Source of the DNA: Clostridiales bacterium
GTDB lineage: Bacteria > Bacillota > Clostridia > Oscillospirales > CAG-272
Reading direction: 5' to 3'
DNA length: 32,947 bases
Assembly: GCA_003523225.1 (NCBI GenBank)
Contig: DPGK01000041.1
Span: forward strand, 38,835-71,781
Below the pieces are notes generated by a model. It did not search any database and was not told the DNA's origin. It saw nothing but the letters and a program-made list of their open reading frames with translations. Positions 1 to 9,397 of the stretch are shown piece by piece. The stretch's first letter is position 1. Each line of letters begins with the position of its first letter. The translations under genes and the position numbers were made by a program.

Positions 1-47
1 CGGCGCGAGCATTCGCCCGCCGCCGACAGATATTTGTCAAGCCGCAT
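1..47 (-). CDS. S4-domain protein, probably RluB/RsuA-type pseudouridine synthase (N-terminus only)
   Basis: Only the first 15 codons lie in the window; the gene runs off the left edge. The peptide MRLDKYLSAAGECSR has the look of the start of an S4 RNA-binding domain, as found at the N-terminus of RluB/RsuA-family rRNA pseudouridine synthases, where an R-L-D-K-Y-L start and a following S-R are typical. The start at 47 is chosen because AAAGGA sits 9 nt upstream on the minus strand; an in-frame ATG at 68 would add seven residues but lacks a clear ribosome binding site. Another S4 protein cannot be excluded from so short a fragment. It lies downstream of the 29-residue peptide gene and may share its promoter. 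Confidence 0.6.
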   Translation of the reverse strand, partial: MRLDKYLSAAGECSR

Positions 48-91
48 ACCGCGCCGTCCTTTCCGCATCACAAAAAATGCCCCACCTTGCG

Positions 92-181
92 TCACAGCGT
101 AAACAGTATCACCGCAACACAGCCGAAAAGCAGCAGTCCAAGCCCCAGACCGATCAAAAAATCACGGGTCCTTCCGCTCAT
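92..181 (-). CDS. 29-residue single-pass membrane peptide, unknown function
   Basis: This short reading frame begins MSGRTRDFLIGLGLGLLLFG and ends in TL before TGA. A short basic N-terminus (two Arg) is followed by about 20 hydrophobic residues (positions 8-27) with a G-x-G-x-G pattern, so it would form one membrane helix with the N-terminus probably inside. A strong GGAGG (191-195) lies 9 nt before ATG, and a good sigma-A promoter (245-273) points at it with a leader of about 57 nt. No family is recognised. It resembles small regulatory or subunit peptides of membrane complexes only in size and build. It precedes the S4-domain gene by 44 nt on the same strand. The ribosome site plus promoter make translation plausible, but conservation is unknown. 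Confidence 0.6.
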   Translation of the reverse strand: MSGRTRDFLIGLGLGLLLFGCVAVILFTL

Positions 182-244
182 TCCGAATCACCTCCGCATT
201 TTTAGTATGCGCAGAAAACGGAATATTACTTCATAACCTATTAC

Positions 245-273
245 ATTATATCATCAATCCGCCCACGTTTCAA
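245..273 (-). promoter_or_regulatory. sigma-A promoter for the small peptide / S4 gene
   Basis: On the minus strand TTGAAA (268-273) and TATAAT (245-250) are separated by exactly 17 nt. Transcription would start near 238. The promoter is divergent from the metal operon promoter at 436-464. The rest of 274-435 holds no gene that I can see. Confidence 0.75.
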
Positions 274-435
274 GTGAAAACGCACGAAAAAGCGAATACA
301 AAATATATTTCGCCGAATCTCAGCTGAAAACGAAAAAATGTTTACCCACGGTCTGGATGCAGAACACGGTCATGCGCGTTCAAAAGCATACAAACAAGAT
401 TTTTCGGATCATTCGTGTTTTTTTCTCAAAACCTA

Positions 436-464
436 TTGACAAAAACATTTGAACGTGCTATCAT
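436..464 (+). promoter_or_regulatory. sigma-A promoter of the metal-efflux operon
   Basis: TTGACA (436-441) and TATCAT (459-464) with a 17-nt spacer give a near-consensus promoter. The expected start, near 471, falls inside the inverted repeat at 467-510, so a bound repressor would block initiation. The spacer holds TTGAACGT (449-456), an octamer found again in the operator at 481-488. Confidence 0.85.
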
Positions 465-466
465 AT

Positions 467-510
467 GAGCGTTGATTCAATTGAACGTCTGTTCAATTGA
501 ATCAACGCTC
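467..510 (+). promoter_or_regulatory. ArsR-family operator: perfect 20-bp inverted repeat with nested palindromes
   Basis: The arms 467-486 and 491-510 are exact reverse complements around the 4-nt spacer GTCT. The core TTGAAC-GTCT-GTTCAA resembles operators of SmtB/ArsR metal sensors, and each arm also contains the smaller palindrome TTCAATTGAA. The element lies just downstream of the -10 box and upstream of GGAGG (531-535), as expected for autorepression. In RNA it would form a very stable 5-prime hairpin if transcription started upstream of it. Confidence 0.85.
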
Positions 511-545
511 AATTTTCTGATCTACACAACGGAGGTATAAATTCC

Positions 546-893
546 ATGAACTCACCGACTCACGAACATGACCGGTGTCTGCATTCCGAAGCGTCTCCGG
601 CATCCGAAGAAATGCTGTGCGACCTTGCCGACCTGTTCAAGATCTTCGGAGACACGACCCGCCTGCGTATTCTGTTTGCACTTCTTGACACAGAAATGTG
701 CGTCATGCACATCTCCGAGCGTCTTGGCATGACCTCATCGGCGATCTCGCACCAGCTCAAGGTGCTTAAGGACAACAATCTTGTTGCCTGTCGCCGCGAG
801 GGTAAAACGATCTTCTATTACCTTGCCGACGATCACGTTCACACCATCGTCGCGCAGGGGTATGAGCATCTTAAAGAAAAGGAAGGAACCTAA
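546..893 (+). CDS. ArsR/SmtB-family metal-sensing repressor
   Basis: This 115-residue winged-helix repressor probably shuts off its own operon until zinc, cadmium or lead is bound. The winged helix spans about residues 24-92, with a recognition helix around TSSAISHQLKVLKDNNL (63-79). The alpha-5 site is complete: D95-x-H97-x10-H108-x2-E111 fits the DxHx10HxxE pattern of SmtB, ZiaR and CzrA zinc sensors. The alpha-3 region reads EMCVMHI, keeping one Cys of the ELCVCD motif of CadC-type sensors, and the N-terminus is rich in His and Cys (HEHDRCLH), so a second site is possible. GGAGG lies 10 nt before the ATG. The HMA gene starts 2 nt after the stop. Zn is the most likely inducer; Cd or Pb are alternatives. 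Confidence 0.92.
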   Translation: MNSPTHEHDRCLHSEASPASEEMLCDLADLFKIFGDTTRLRILFALLDTEMCVMHISERLGMTSSAISHQLKVLKDNNLVACRREGKTIFYYLADDHVHTIVAQGYEHLKEKEGT

Positions 894-895
894 AA

Positions 896-1114
896 ATGAA
901 AAAGACATACCGGCTTGAAAATCTGGACTGCGCAGCGTGCGCCGCAAAAATGGAGGCGGCGATCTCAAAGCTCGACGGAGTTGAATCCGTCTCAGTAAAC
1001 TTTATCATGCAGAAGCTGACGCTTGAAGCGCCCGACGAGCGTTTTGACGATATAATGAAAAAAGCCGTTAAGCTGTGCCGCCGCGTTGAGCCCGACATGG
1101 AGATCATTTTCTGA
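896..1114 (+). CDS. Free-standing heavy-metal-associated (HMA) domain protein
   Basis: The 72-residue protein is a single HMA (ferredoxin-like beta-alpha-beta) domain. The metal-binding loop is LDCAACAAKM with C12 and C15, the GMTCxxC-type site in the DCxxC form seen in Zn/Cd ATPases. The rest (LDGVESVSVNF, then a second beta-alpha half) fits the fold. In many CadA/ZntA pumps this domain is the N-terminus of the ATPase; here it is a separate gene, 14 nt before an ATPase that lacks it. It probably hands metal to the pump or acts as a cytoplasmic buffer. No signal peptide is present. A copper chaperone role is possible but less likely given the DCxxC loop and the pump next door. Confidence 0.88.
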   Translation: MKKTYRLENLDCAACAAKMEAAISKLDGVESVSVNFIMQKLTLEAPDERFDDIMKKAVKLCRRVEPDMEIIF

Positions 1115-1128
1115 GGGAAACTCACGAC

Positions 1129-3003
1129 ATGAAATTCTATAAAGAAATGACGCGCCGGCAAAGGCGCGTGCTGTGGCGCATTTTTATTTCCGCAGTGCTT
1201 TTCATAATTGCTCTGCCGTTGCCCCTTGACGGGCTGTGGCTGTTGCTTGCTTTTCTTCCCTCTTACGTCGTAATAGGATATGACGTGGTGTATAGCGCGG
1301 TGCGCAATATTTTTCGCGGTCAGCTTCTGGACGAGCAATTTCTCATGACGCTTGCCACGGTCGGCGCGTTTGCCACGGGAGAATACAAAGAGGCTGTAGC
1401 CGTCATGCTCTTTTATCAGGTCGGCGAGCTGTTCCAGAGCATTGCTGTCGGCAAAAGCCGCAAAAGCATATCCAACCTCATGAACATACGCCCGGACTCG
1501 GCGTGCGTCATACGCGGCGACGCGGAGCTTACCGTATCCCCCGATGAGGTGGAGGTAGGAGAAACAATACTCATACGTCCGGGCGAAAGAGTTCCCCTTG
1601 ACGGAACTGTAACGGACGGCGCAAGCTCTGTTGACCTTTCCGCGCTGACCGGAGAAAGTCTCCCGAAGGAGGTTAAGGCGCAAGACCGCGTGCTCAGCGG
1701 CTCTGTCAACCTCTCAGGAGTCCTGCGCGTGCGCGTTGAACAGCCCTACGGAAAAAGCACCGTATCAAAGATCCTCGATCTTGTAGAAAACTCAGCCGCA
1801 AAAAAAGCAAAAGCCGAAAATTTCATTACCAGATTCGCACGTATTTATACCCCGGCGGTGGTTGCGGGCGCTCTTATTCTGGCGTTTCTGCCGCCGCTGA
1901 TATTAAAGCAATCCTTTACCGTGTGGATCCAGCGCGCACTCACCCTGTTGGTCGTATCCTGCCCCTGCGCACTCGTTATTTCGATCCCGCTGTCTTTCTT
2001 CGGCGGCATCGGACGCGCCTCGCGTGAGGGAATACTCATCAAAGGAGCAAACTACCTTGAGCTGCTTTCGGGACTCAACACCGCGGTTTTTGATAAGACC
2101 GGAACGCTCACACGCGGCAGCTTCAGGGTTACCGGAATATACCCCGAAAACGGAATAAGCAGCGACGAGCTGTCCGGCATTGCCGCAGCAGCCGAATATT
2201 TTTCGTCTCATCCGATCGCCGCGGCTCTGCGCGCCGCCTGTCCGGAAGGATTCAGTGAAAAACGCCCGTCGGACGTTACCGAACACGCCGGAGAAGGAAT
2301 AGAAACGCTTATTGACGGCGAGACTGTTTATGTCGGCAACGACAAGCTGATGCTCCGCGCGGGTGTTGCGCCCGCAGAGACGGAAACCATTGGCACGATT
2401 ATACACGCAGCCAAAAACGGAAGCTACCTCGGATATATGATCATTTCCGACGAGCCTAAGCCGGATGCTGCCGAGGCAATAGCCAGACTCAAAGCGCTCG
2501 GAGTGAAAAAGACCGTAATGCTCACCGGAGACCGCCACGAGACGGCGGAGGCGGTCGGCAAGGCGTTGAGCGTTGACGACATAAAAAGCGAGCTTTTGCC
2601 GGCGGATAAGGTAAGCGCCGTCGAAGAATTGCTTTCAGACCCGCATTCCTCTCCCCTTGCCTTCTGTGGCGACGGGATCAACGACGCTCCGGTGCTCTCA
2701 CGAGCCGACGTCGGGATAGCAATGGGCGCGCTGGGCAGCGACGCCGCCATCGAGGCGGCGGACATAGTGCTGATGGACGACAGCCCATCAAAGATCGCCC
2801 GTGCGGTGGAGCTGTCCCGAATGACCATGCGCATCGTACACGAAAATATCTTCTTTTCCCTTGCGGTAAAAGCAATCGTGCTAATTCTCACGGCAATTGG
2901 TCTTACCGGAATGTGGCTCGCCGTCTTCGCCGACGTCGGCGTAATGGTCATCGCAATACTCAACTCAATGAGAACGCTTGCTTATAAAAACACCAAAGCA
3001 TAA
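1129..3003 (+). CDS. P1B-type heavy-metal (Zn/Cd/Pb) exporting ATPase, CadA/ZntA-like
   Basis: The 624-residue pump uses ATP to export soft divalent metals. Visible motifs: TGES of the actuator domain (174-177), the intramembrane metal site C278-P-C280, the phosphorylated D322 in DKTGTLT, H361-P in the nucleotide domain and GDGIND (514-519). The last helix carries D602 in ADVG, which matches the conserved Asp of Zn/Cd/Pb P1B-2 pumps. It begins directly with the membrane segments and has no N-terminal HMA domain, so it is shorter than CadA-type proteins of about 700 residues; the preceding small gene supplies that domain. It is the last gene of the operon and is followed by a strong terminator. 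Copper specificity is unlikely because of the CPC-ALVIS and TM8 Asp signatures. Confidence 0.93.
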   Translation: MKFYKEMTRRQRRVLWRIFISAVLFIIALPLPLDGLWLLLAFLPSYVVIGYDVVYSAVRNIFRGQLLDEQFLMTLATVGAFATGEYKEAVAVMLFYQVGELFQSIAVGKSRKSISNLMNIRPDSACVIRGDAELTVSPDEVEVGETILIRPGERVPLDGTVTDGASSVDLSALTGESLPKEVKAQDRVLSGSVNLSGVLRVRVEQPYGKSTVSKILDLVENSAAKKAKAENFITRFARIYTPAVVAGALILAFLPPLILKQSFTVWIQRALTLLVVSCPCALVISIPLSFFGGIGRASREGILIKGANYLELLSGLNTAVFDKTGTLTRGSFRVTGIYPENGISSDELSGIAAAAEYFSSHPIAAALRAACPEGFSEKRPSDVTEHAGEGIETLIDGETVYVGNDKLMLRAGVAPAETETIGTIIHAAKNGSYLGYMIISDEPKPDAAEAIARLKALGVKKTVMLTGDRHETAEAVGKALSVDDIKSELLPADKVSAVEELLSDPHSSPLAFCGDGINDAPVLSRADVGIAMGALGSDAAIEAADIVLMDDSPSKIARAVELSRMTMRIVHENIFFSLAVKAIVLILTAIGLTGMWLAVFADVGVMVIAILNSMRTLAYKNTKA

Positions 3004-3016
3004 TAAAAACATTATA

Positions 3017-3070
3017 AAAACATCACCCGCCGGAATCAGAAAGCTTCCGGCGGGTGATGTTTTATATTTT
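3017..3070. terminator. Bidirectional Rho-independent terminator
   Basis: Perfect 19-bp arms at 3017-3035 and 3045-3063 enclose a 9-nt loop. T-rich tracts follow on both strands (TTTATATTTTTT on plus, TTTTTATAATG on minus). It ends the metal operon and, from the other side, the hrcA-prmA operon. Confidence 0.93.
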
Positions 3071-3081
3071 TTATACTCTGT

Positions 3082-3116
3082 ATGCCGCAGAACTTTTTGC
3101 GGCATCTGTGTTTTTT
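3082..3116 (+). terminator. Second, tandem plus-strand terminator
   Basis: ATGCCGCA (3082-3089) pairs with TGCGGCAT (3098-3105), followed after 5 nt by TTTTTT (3111-3116). It is a weaker backup that would protect prmA from antisense read-through. Confidence 0.6.
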
Positions 3117-3123
3117 CAATTGT

Positions 3124-4050
3124 TCAGTCTATCAGCTTCTTTACGGCAAGAGCTGTCCAGCCGTTGTCCTCAAGTGAACAGCTTACGTAAAGTCCGTTTG
3201 CTTCAAGCGCGTCGATAACGTCAGCGGCGCGTTCGTTGATTATTCCGGAAGCAAGCAGCGTGGATTCATCGTGCATGAATGCACCGATATCCGGCGCCAT
3301 CCGGATAATTATATCAGCCACGATATTGGCGCATATAACATCGTATTTTCCCGACTCGACACCTGCAAGCAGGTCGGATCTTCCTACGGTAACATTCGCG
3401 CATCCATTTTCGGCGGCATTTTCTCCTGCGACCTCAACAGCCACGGGATCAATGTCATACGCGCGGCACTCGCCCGCGCCAAGCTTTGAAGCGCAGACTG
3501 CAAGAATACCGCTGCCGCAGCCCACATCAAGAACACTACAACCCGGAGTTACGCATTTTTCAAGCAGACCTATCACCAGCCGCGTGGTCTCGTGCGAACC
3601 TGTGCCGAAAGCCATTCCGGGGTCCATGCGGATAATTATTTCTCCGTCCTTCGGCTCATAGCTTTCCCACTTCGGTACTATCACAATGCGCCCGATATGC
3701 AGCGGCTTGTAATACTGCCTCCATGCATTTGCAAAATCCTCTTCCTTTACGCCGGAAGTGCTGATCCTTCCCTCCACCGACGCGGCGGCAAGACGCTCGC
3801 GGATAAATGCCAGCGTGCCTTCCACATCGCCGTCCTCAGGGATAAACACCGACACCGACGCCACGGTCTTGTCGGCGGACAGAATCTTTTCATCCACAAG
3901 ATCGCCGTAAACGCTTTTAAGGTCAAAATCACTGTAATCCTCTATCATCAGCCCCGGGTCAACAGCACTCATTATCGCAACAGCGCTGTCAAGGCTACCC
4001 ACCTTTACGGTGAGCTTTATTTCAGTCCAGCTGGAATATTCGTAGCTCAT
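3124..4050 (-). CDS. prmA: Ribosomal protein L11 methyltransferase PrmA
   Basis: This SAM-dependent enzyme methylates ribosomal protein L11. The protein of 308 residues has the family signature DPGMAFGTGSHETT (about 143-156) and the SAM-binding loop DVGCGSGILA (about 175-184), then ANIVADII further on, in the position of the PrmA catalytic-domain N-x-x-A motif. The ATG at 4050 is preferred because GGGAG lies 5 nt upstream; a TTG at 4062 in the same frame would place that element inside the gene. It follows dnaJ by 16 nt and is the last gene of the heat-shock operon, the common clostridial arrangement. The stop is followed by the terminator at 3017-3063. Confidence 0.95.
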   Translation of the reverse strand: MSYEYSSWTEIKLTVKVGSLDSAVAIMSAVDPGLMIEDYSDFDLKSVYGDLVDEKILSADKTVASVSVFIPEDGDVEGTLAFIRERLAAASVEGRISTSGVKEEDFANAWRQYYKPLHIGRIVIVPKWESYEPKDGEIIIRMDPGMAFGTGSHETTRLVIGLLEKCVTPGCSVLDVGCGSGILAVCASKLGAGECRAYDIDPVAVEVAGENAAENGCANVTVGRSDLLAGVESGKYDVICANIVADIIIRMAPDIGAFMHDESTLLASGIINERAADVIDALEANGLYVSCSLEDNGWTALAVKKLID

Positions 4051-4066
4051 ATCTGCTCCCAAGAGG

Positions 4067-5230
4067 TTATTTGTTTTCTTTATTTTCCTTAAGCTCCTTA
4101 AGACGGTCTATAAGGCGCTTACGTTTGGGGTAGTCGGTCTCGCCGCAGCTGTTTGCAAAGGCGCGCATGCATTCCTTTTGCTTTTCATTAAGACTGCGCG
4201 GTATTTCTACATTGACGGTAAAGAACAGGTCTCCGCGGCGCGACGTATTGTTTACATAAGGAACGCCGCACTGCTTGAGCGAAAACTGCGTTCCCGGCTG
4301 CGTACCTTCCGGAATTTTGAATTTACGGCTGCCCTCAAGCGTCGGAACGTCAATTTCAGCTCCGAGCGTCGCTTCCGCAACTGTCACGGGTACTTCGCAG
4401 TATATATTAACGCCGTCGCGCTCAAAGATAGCGTGGCGTTTGACGCGGACTTCAATAATAAGGTCGCCCGCCGAACCGCCGTTCTTGCCGTCGTTGCCCT
4501 GACCGCGTATCGCTACCCTTTCACCGTCGTTGATTCCGGCGGGGATAGAAACAGATATGGTCTTAGGCACTCTCATCTGACCGCTTCCGCGACAGGTCGG
4601 GCACGTCTCCTTTATGACACGTCCGGTGCCACGGCAGGTCTCGCAGGTCGTTGTGGACTGAAACTGCATACCGCCCAGCCGCTGTGTTACACGTCTCTGA
4701 CCGGTGCCCCCGCAGGCAGAACACGTCTCGACACTCGTTCCCTTTTTGGCTCCGCTGCCTCCGCATTCGGTGCATCTGGCTATGCGAGTGAAGCTAACGT
4801 CCCGCTTTACTCCGAAAACAGCCTCCTCGAAGGATATAGTTACAGATACCCCTATATCGTCGCCGCGAACCGGACCGTTTCTCCGCTGGGATGAGGAAGA
4901 GCCGAAGCCGCCCCCGAAGAAGGAGGAGAAAATATCCCCTATGTCTCCGAAATCGGCCGAGAATCCGCCAAAGCCGCCGTCTCCGCCGCCCATGCTGCCG
5001 TCAAAGGCTGCATGACCGTATCTGTCATATGCGGCGCGTTTGTCGGCGTCGGAAAGTACGGCGTACGCCTCGTTCACCTCTTTGAACTTCGCCTCGGCTT
5101 CCTTGTCTCCGGGGTGAAGGTCAGGGTGATACTGCTTAGCCATCTTCCTGTATGCCTTTTTTATTGTATCTTCATCAGCGCCGCGCTCGATGCCCAGCAC
5201 CTCATAATAATCTCTTTTATTCTCTGCCAT
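4067..5230 (-). CDS. dnaJ: Chaperone DnaJ (Hsp40)
   Basis: DnaJ stimulates the DnaK ATPase and delivers substrates. The 387-residue protein has a J domain (7-70) with HPD at 35-37, a Gly/Phe-rich linker (about 79-114), and all four CxxCxGxG zinc motifs (153-160, 170-177, 196-203, 210-217), followed by the C-terminal substrate-binding domain. It is thus a complete type I DnaJ. The ATG at 5230 is preceded by AAGGTG 8 nt upstream, a modest ribosome site. The gap to dnaK upstream is 260 nt, long for this operon and filled with hairpins, while the gap to prmA downstream is only 16 nt. Confidence 0.97.
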   Translation of the reverse strand: MAENKRDYYEVLGIERGADEDTIKKAYRKMAKQYHPDLHPGDKEAEAKFKEVNEAYAVLSDADKRAAYDRYGHAAFDGSMGGGDGGFGGFSADFGDIGDIFSSFFGGGFGSSSSQRRNGPVRGDDIGVSVTISFEEAVFGVKRDVSFTRIARCTECGGSGAKKGTSVETCSACGGTGQRRVTQRLGGMQFQSTTTCETCRGTGRVIKETCPTCRGSGQMRVPKTISVSIPAGINDGERVAIRGQGNDGKNGGSAGDLIIEVRVKRHAIFERDGVNIYCEVPVTVAEATLGAEIDVPTLEGSRKFKIPEGTQPGTQFSLKQCGVPYVNNTSRRGDLFFTVNVEIPRSLNEKQKECMRAFANSCGETDYPKRKRLIDRLKELKENKENK

Positions 5231-5490
5231 AGGTCAGCACCTTGAATTTCAAGTCATTAATTGATTTTCGAATATACGCTTTCTGGGCTGTCGGAAGCCA
5301 CTGCTTCCGGCAGCCCATCGGTTTAACGGTCCAAAACCGCGAAACCGGTATCAGTGAATTCCGGAGAAAGCAAGCCAAAAACGCACCTGTTCCGCGTGCG
5401 GGACTTGCCATGCCGCCGTTCACTGTATTGAAGGTGTGCCGCGCCGCGGCGCGGCACACAATAATTTACGTCAGCTCCGTCCGATCGGAA
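5231..5490. other. 260-bp dnaK-dnaJ spacer with two strong hairpins
   Basis: No convincing gene is seen. A 14-bp inverted repeat with one mismatch (GGGCTGTCGGAAGC, 5286-5299, against its partner from 5304) lies towards dnaJ, and a 26-bp perfect GC-rich palindrome (5434-5459) lies towards dnaK. About 115 bp of non-repetitive sequence separates them. Neither hairpin is followed by a T tract on the minus strand, so they look more like RNA-processing or attenuation structures, or the ends of a small interspersed element, than like terminators. Confidence 0.5.
5434..5459. repeat. 26-bp perfect GC-rich palindrome after dnaK
   Basis: The sequence from 5434 (GTGTGCCGCGCC) to 5459 is its own reverse complement and almost all G and C at its centre. 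It lies 31 bp beyond the dnaK stop. As RNA it would fold back with no unpaired loop other than the sterically required one, and could block 3-prime exonucleases or cause partial termination between dnaK and dnaJ. Confidence 0.85.
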
Positions 5491-7368
<1,878 letters not shown>

Positions 7369-7401
7369 TCAGATATGATTATTGATCTATGCACCGATCA
7401 T

Positions 7402-8067
7402 TCAGTTTGCGACCTTTACGACCGCGTGCCTTATGACCTTATCACCTTTATGATATCCCTTTTGGAATACTTCGACTATCTGACCCTCGCCAAGTCCGTC
7501 GTCCTCGACGTGCATCACTGCATTGTGAAGATTGGGGTCAAAGGTCTCGCCTTCAGCCTTTATTTCCTCAACACCCAGCTTTACAAGCGCCTCTTTGAAG
7601 CTCTTGACCGTCAGCGCCAGCCCGCCGGCGAGCGCCTCGGCGTCGGTGCAAGCGGCAGCCCTGTCAAGATTGTCAAGCACCGGCAGCAGCGCGCCGATAG
7701 CATCGGAATACGCGTCGGAATAAATCCCTTCCTTTTCCTTTGCCGCGCGGCGTCGGAAGTTGTCGTACTCGGCAAGCATCCTCAGATATTTGTCGTCACC
7801 CGCTTTTTTTGCCTCCTCGGAAGCGGCAAGCGCCTTTTCAAGCTCCGTCACCCGGGACTCGAGCTTTCTTATCTTCTTTTTGTCGGAGCGTGAGAGCTTT
7901 TCGTCGCCCGAGTCCTTTTCGTCCTTCTCGGGGACGTCGTTCGTGACGTCGACTTCCGAAGAAGGATTTTCGTTCGTTTCTTTTTCCGCAGTATCAGCCG
8001 CGGCAGTGTTGCCGTTATCGGTCTCTACGTCGGCTTCGTTCTGCTGCTTTATATCCTGATCAGTCAT
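7402..8067 (-). CDS. grpE: Nucleotide exchange factor GrpE
   Basis: GrpE releases ADP from DnaK. The product is about 221 residues: a long acidic, disordered N-terminus (about 1-65, rich in Asp, Glu, Thr), a coiled-coil dimer helix (RKLESRVTELEKALAASEEA and on to LAEYDNFRRRAAKEKEG) and the C-terminal beta domain ending GDKVIRHAVVKVAN, which is the GrpE signature region. The start at 8067 is chosen because GGAGG (8073-8077) lies 5 nt upstream; an in-frame ATG at 8079 overlaps that ribosome site and is unlikely to be used. It lies between hrcA (25 nt) and dnaK (69 nt). Confidence 0.96.
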   Translation of the reverse strand: MTDQDIKQQNEADVETDNGNTAAADTAEKETNENPSSEVDVTNDVPEKDEKDSGDEKLSRSDKKKIRKLESRVTELEKALAASEEAKKAGDDKYLRMLAEYDNFRRRAAKEKEGIYSDAYSDAIGALLPVLDNLDRAAACTDAEALAGGLALTVKSFKEALVKLGVEEIKAEGETFDPNLHNAVMHVEDDGLGEGQIVEVFQKGYHKGDKVIRHAVVKVAN

Positions 8068-8092
8068 TTTAACCTCCATATGATCCTAATTT

Positions 8093-9199
8093 CTAAGCTT
8101 GATCTTTATCCGGTCGGTCTCCCGGTGAAGCGGTGCCCCCGGTAAGCTCCGGCGTTCCGCCGCCGCTGTCCCCGCCGATTATTTCTCCTATCATTCCGCA
8201 AAGCCGTTCAATGGTTTCAAGCACTCTGGCATAATCCATTCGCAAAGGTCCGAGAACTCCGATGACCCCTATCGTTTTGTCTCCGCGCTTTATCGGCTTG
8301 AAGACAAGTGAGGAATTGTTCATCACACGCACCGGAGATTCAGAGCCGATAACGACCGAAATGTCGTCGCTTTCCTCTGCCGAAACAAGCTCAAGGATCT
8401 CCTCCTTCTGCTCAAGCGTTCCAAGCAGATTCTTAAGCTCCTCCGGGTCGGAATAATCGGGGTACTGAAGCAGGTGGTTGATGCCCGAAAGCCTCAGCTC
8501 GCCGCTGTCAAGCTCTGTCATCGTCTCGTAGATGGTCTTTATTATCGGACTTATCAGCGCCGCGCCCGAACCCATAATAGCCTCAAGCCGCATCATCACC
8601 GGCAGATTGATCTCATTTGCCGCAAGACCGGCAACATTTTCGTTCAGCGCCGCTGTAAGCAGTGCCACGCTCTCGCGTGTCATCGGGAAGGTGAGCCTTA
8701 TATGTTTTGAAGTCACCGAGCCGGTAGAGCTTATCATTATCAGTACAAAGCTGTATTCGTCAATATAAGCCGTTTCAAAGCGGTTTATCGTGACAGCCGT
8801 ACATTTTGGCTTGGCGGCAATTCCGGTGTAATTGGTAAGCGCTGAGGCAAGCCGCGATGCTGTCAGAAGTATCTGATCGACCTCGGCGGTCTTGCTTTTG
8901 AGCACCTGATTTATCTGCGCGATCTCTCCGGTCGTCATGGCGTAGTGCTCGATAAGCTGGTCAACGTAAAACCGGTAACCCAGCTGTGACGGAACACGCC
9001 CCGCAGAGGTATGAGGCTGCTCAAGGTATCCCATCTCCTCAAGCTCCGCCATTTCATTGCGGATGGTCGCCGAGGAGCATTTCATCCCGGGAAGCTGCTG
9101 AAGCGACTTTGATCCTACCGGATCTCCGTTTTCAATATACGACTCAACAACAGCCTTGAGTATTGACTTTTTGCGTCCGCTCAATCCGTCGCCGTACAT
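8093..9199 (-). CDS. hrcA: Heat-inducible transcription repressor HrcA
   Basis: HrcA binds CIRCE operators and represses the groE and dnaK operons at normal temperature. The 368-residue protein has an N-terminal winged helix (LSGRKKSILKAVVESYIENG, then GSKSL and SSATIRNEMAELEEMGYLEQPHTSAGRVPS in outline) and the GAF-like HrcA domain, ending near PLRMDYARVLETIE. About 25 residues longer than usual, it carries a Gly/Thr/Pro-rich tail after the conserved part. The start follows AAGGAG by 9 nt. It is the first gene of the operon, and the CIRCE element lies 33 bp upstream of its ATG, so it is autoregulated. Confidence 0.97.
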   Translation of the reverse strand: MYGDGLSGRKKSILKAVVESYIENGDPVGSKSLQQLPGMKCSSATIRNEMAELEEMGYLEQPHTSAGRVPSQLGYRFYVDQLIEHYAMTTGEIAQINQVLKSKTAEVDQILLTASRLASALTNYTGIAAKPKCTAVTINRFETAYIDEYSFVLIMISSTGSVTSKHIRLTFPMTRESVALLTAALNENVAGLAANEINLPVMMRLEAIMGSGAALISPIIKTIYETMTELDSGELRLSGINHLLQYPDYSDPEELKNLLGTLEQKEEILELVSAEESDDISVVIGSESPVRVMNNSSLVFKPIKRGDKTIGVIGVLGPLRMDYARVLETIERLCGMIGEIIGGDSGGGTPELTGGTASPGDRPDKDQA

Positions 9200-9231
9200 T
9201 TTGCTTCACTCCTTCGGTTTGATTCGTTGTT

Positions 9232-9258
9232 TTAGCACTCTTACAAGTCCAGTGCTAA
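9232..9258 (-). promoter_or_regulatory. CIRCE operator (HrcA binding site)
   Basis: TTAGCACTC (9232-9240), 9 nt, CAGTGCTAA (9250-9258). The consensus is TTAGCACTC-N9-GAGTGCTAA, so there is one mismatch, in the first base of the right arm. It precedes hrcA. A TATTAT/TATATT -10-like element lies just upstream (9268-9275, minus strand), but I see no good -35 box. The remaining stretch to 9361 holds no gene. Confidence 0.95.
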
Positions 9259-9361
9259 TCGACGCTAATAATATAGCACGAAACGAGCTTTCATTTGTGC
9301 ATTTCGGGTTTCTTTTTTGTTAATAAATTGTGAACTTTAGCACTTGACGTTTTTTTGTGAT

Positions 9362-9397
9362 AAAAAGCAGCGGCAGCTGCACACAAGTGCAGCTGCC
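9362..9397 (-). terminator. Rho-independent terminator of the amino-acid ABC operon
   Basis: GGCAGCTGCAC (9372-9382) and GTGCAGCTGCC (9387-9397) pair perfectly around a 4-nt loop. On the minus strand TTTTT follows 5 nt after the stem (9362-9366). It lies about 110 bp beyond the ATPase stop; 9398-9508 holds no gene that I can support. Confidence 0.85.

Noticed and set aside
871..1683. Minus-strand open frame of 270 codons across the regulator, HMA and ATPase genes
   Set aside because: Spans three supported genes in antisense and shows no domain.
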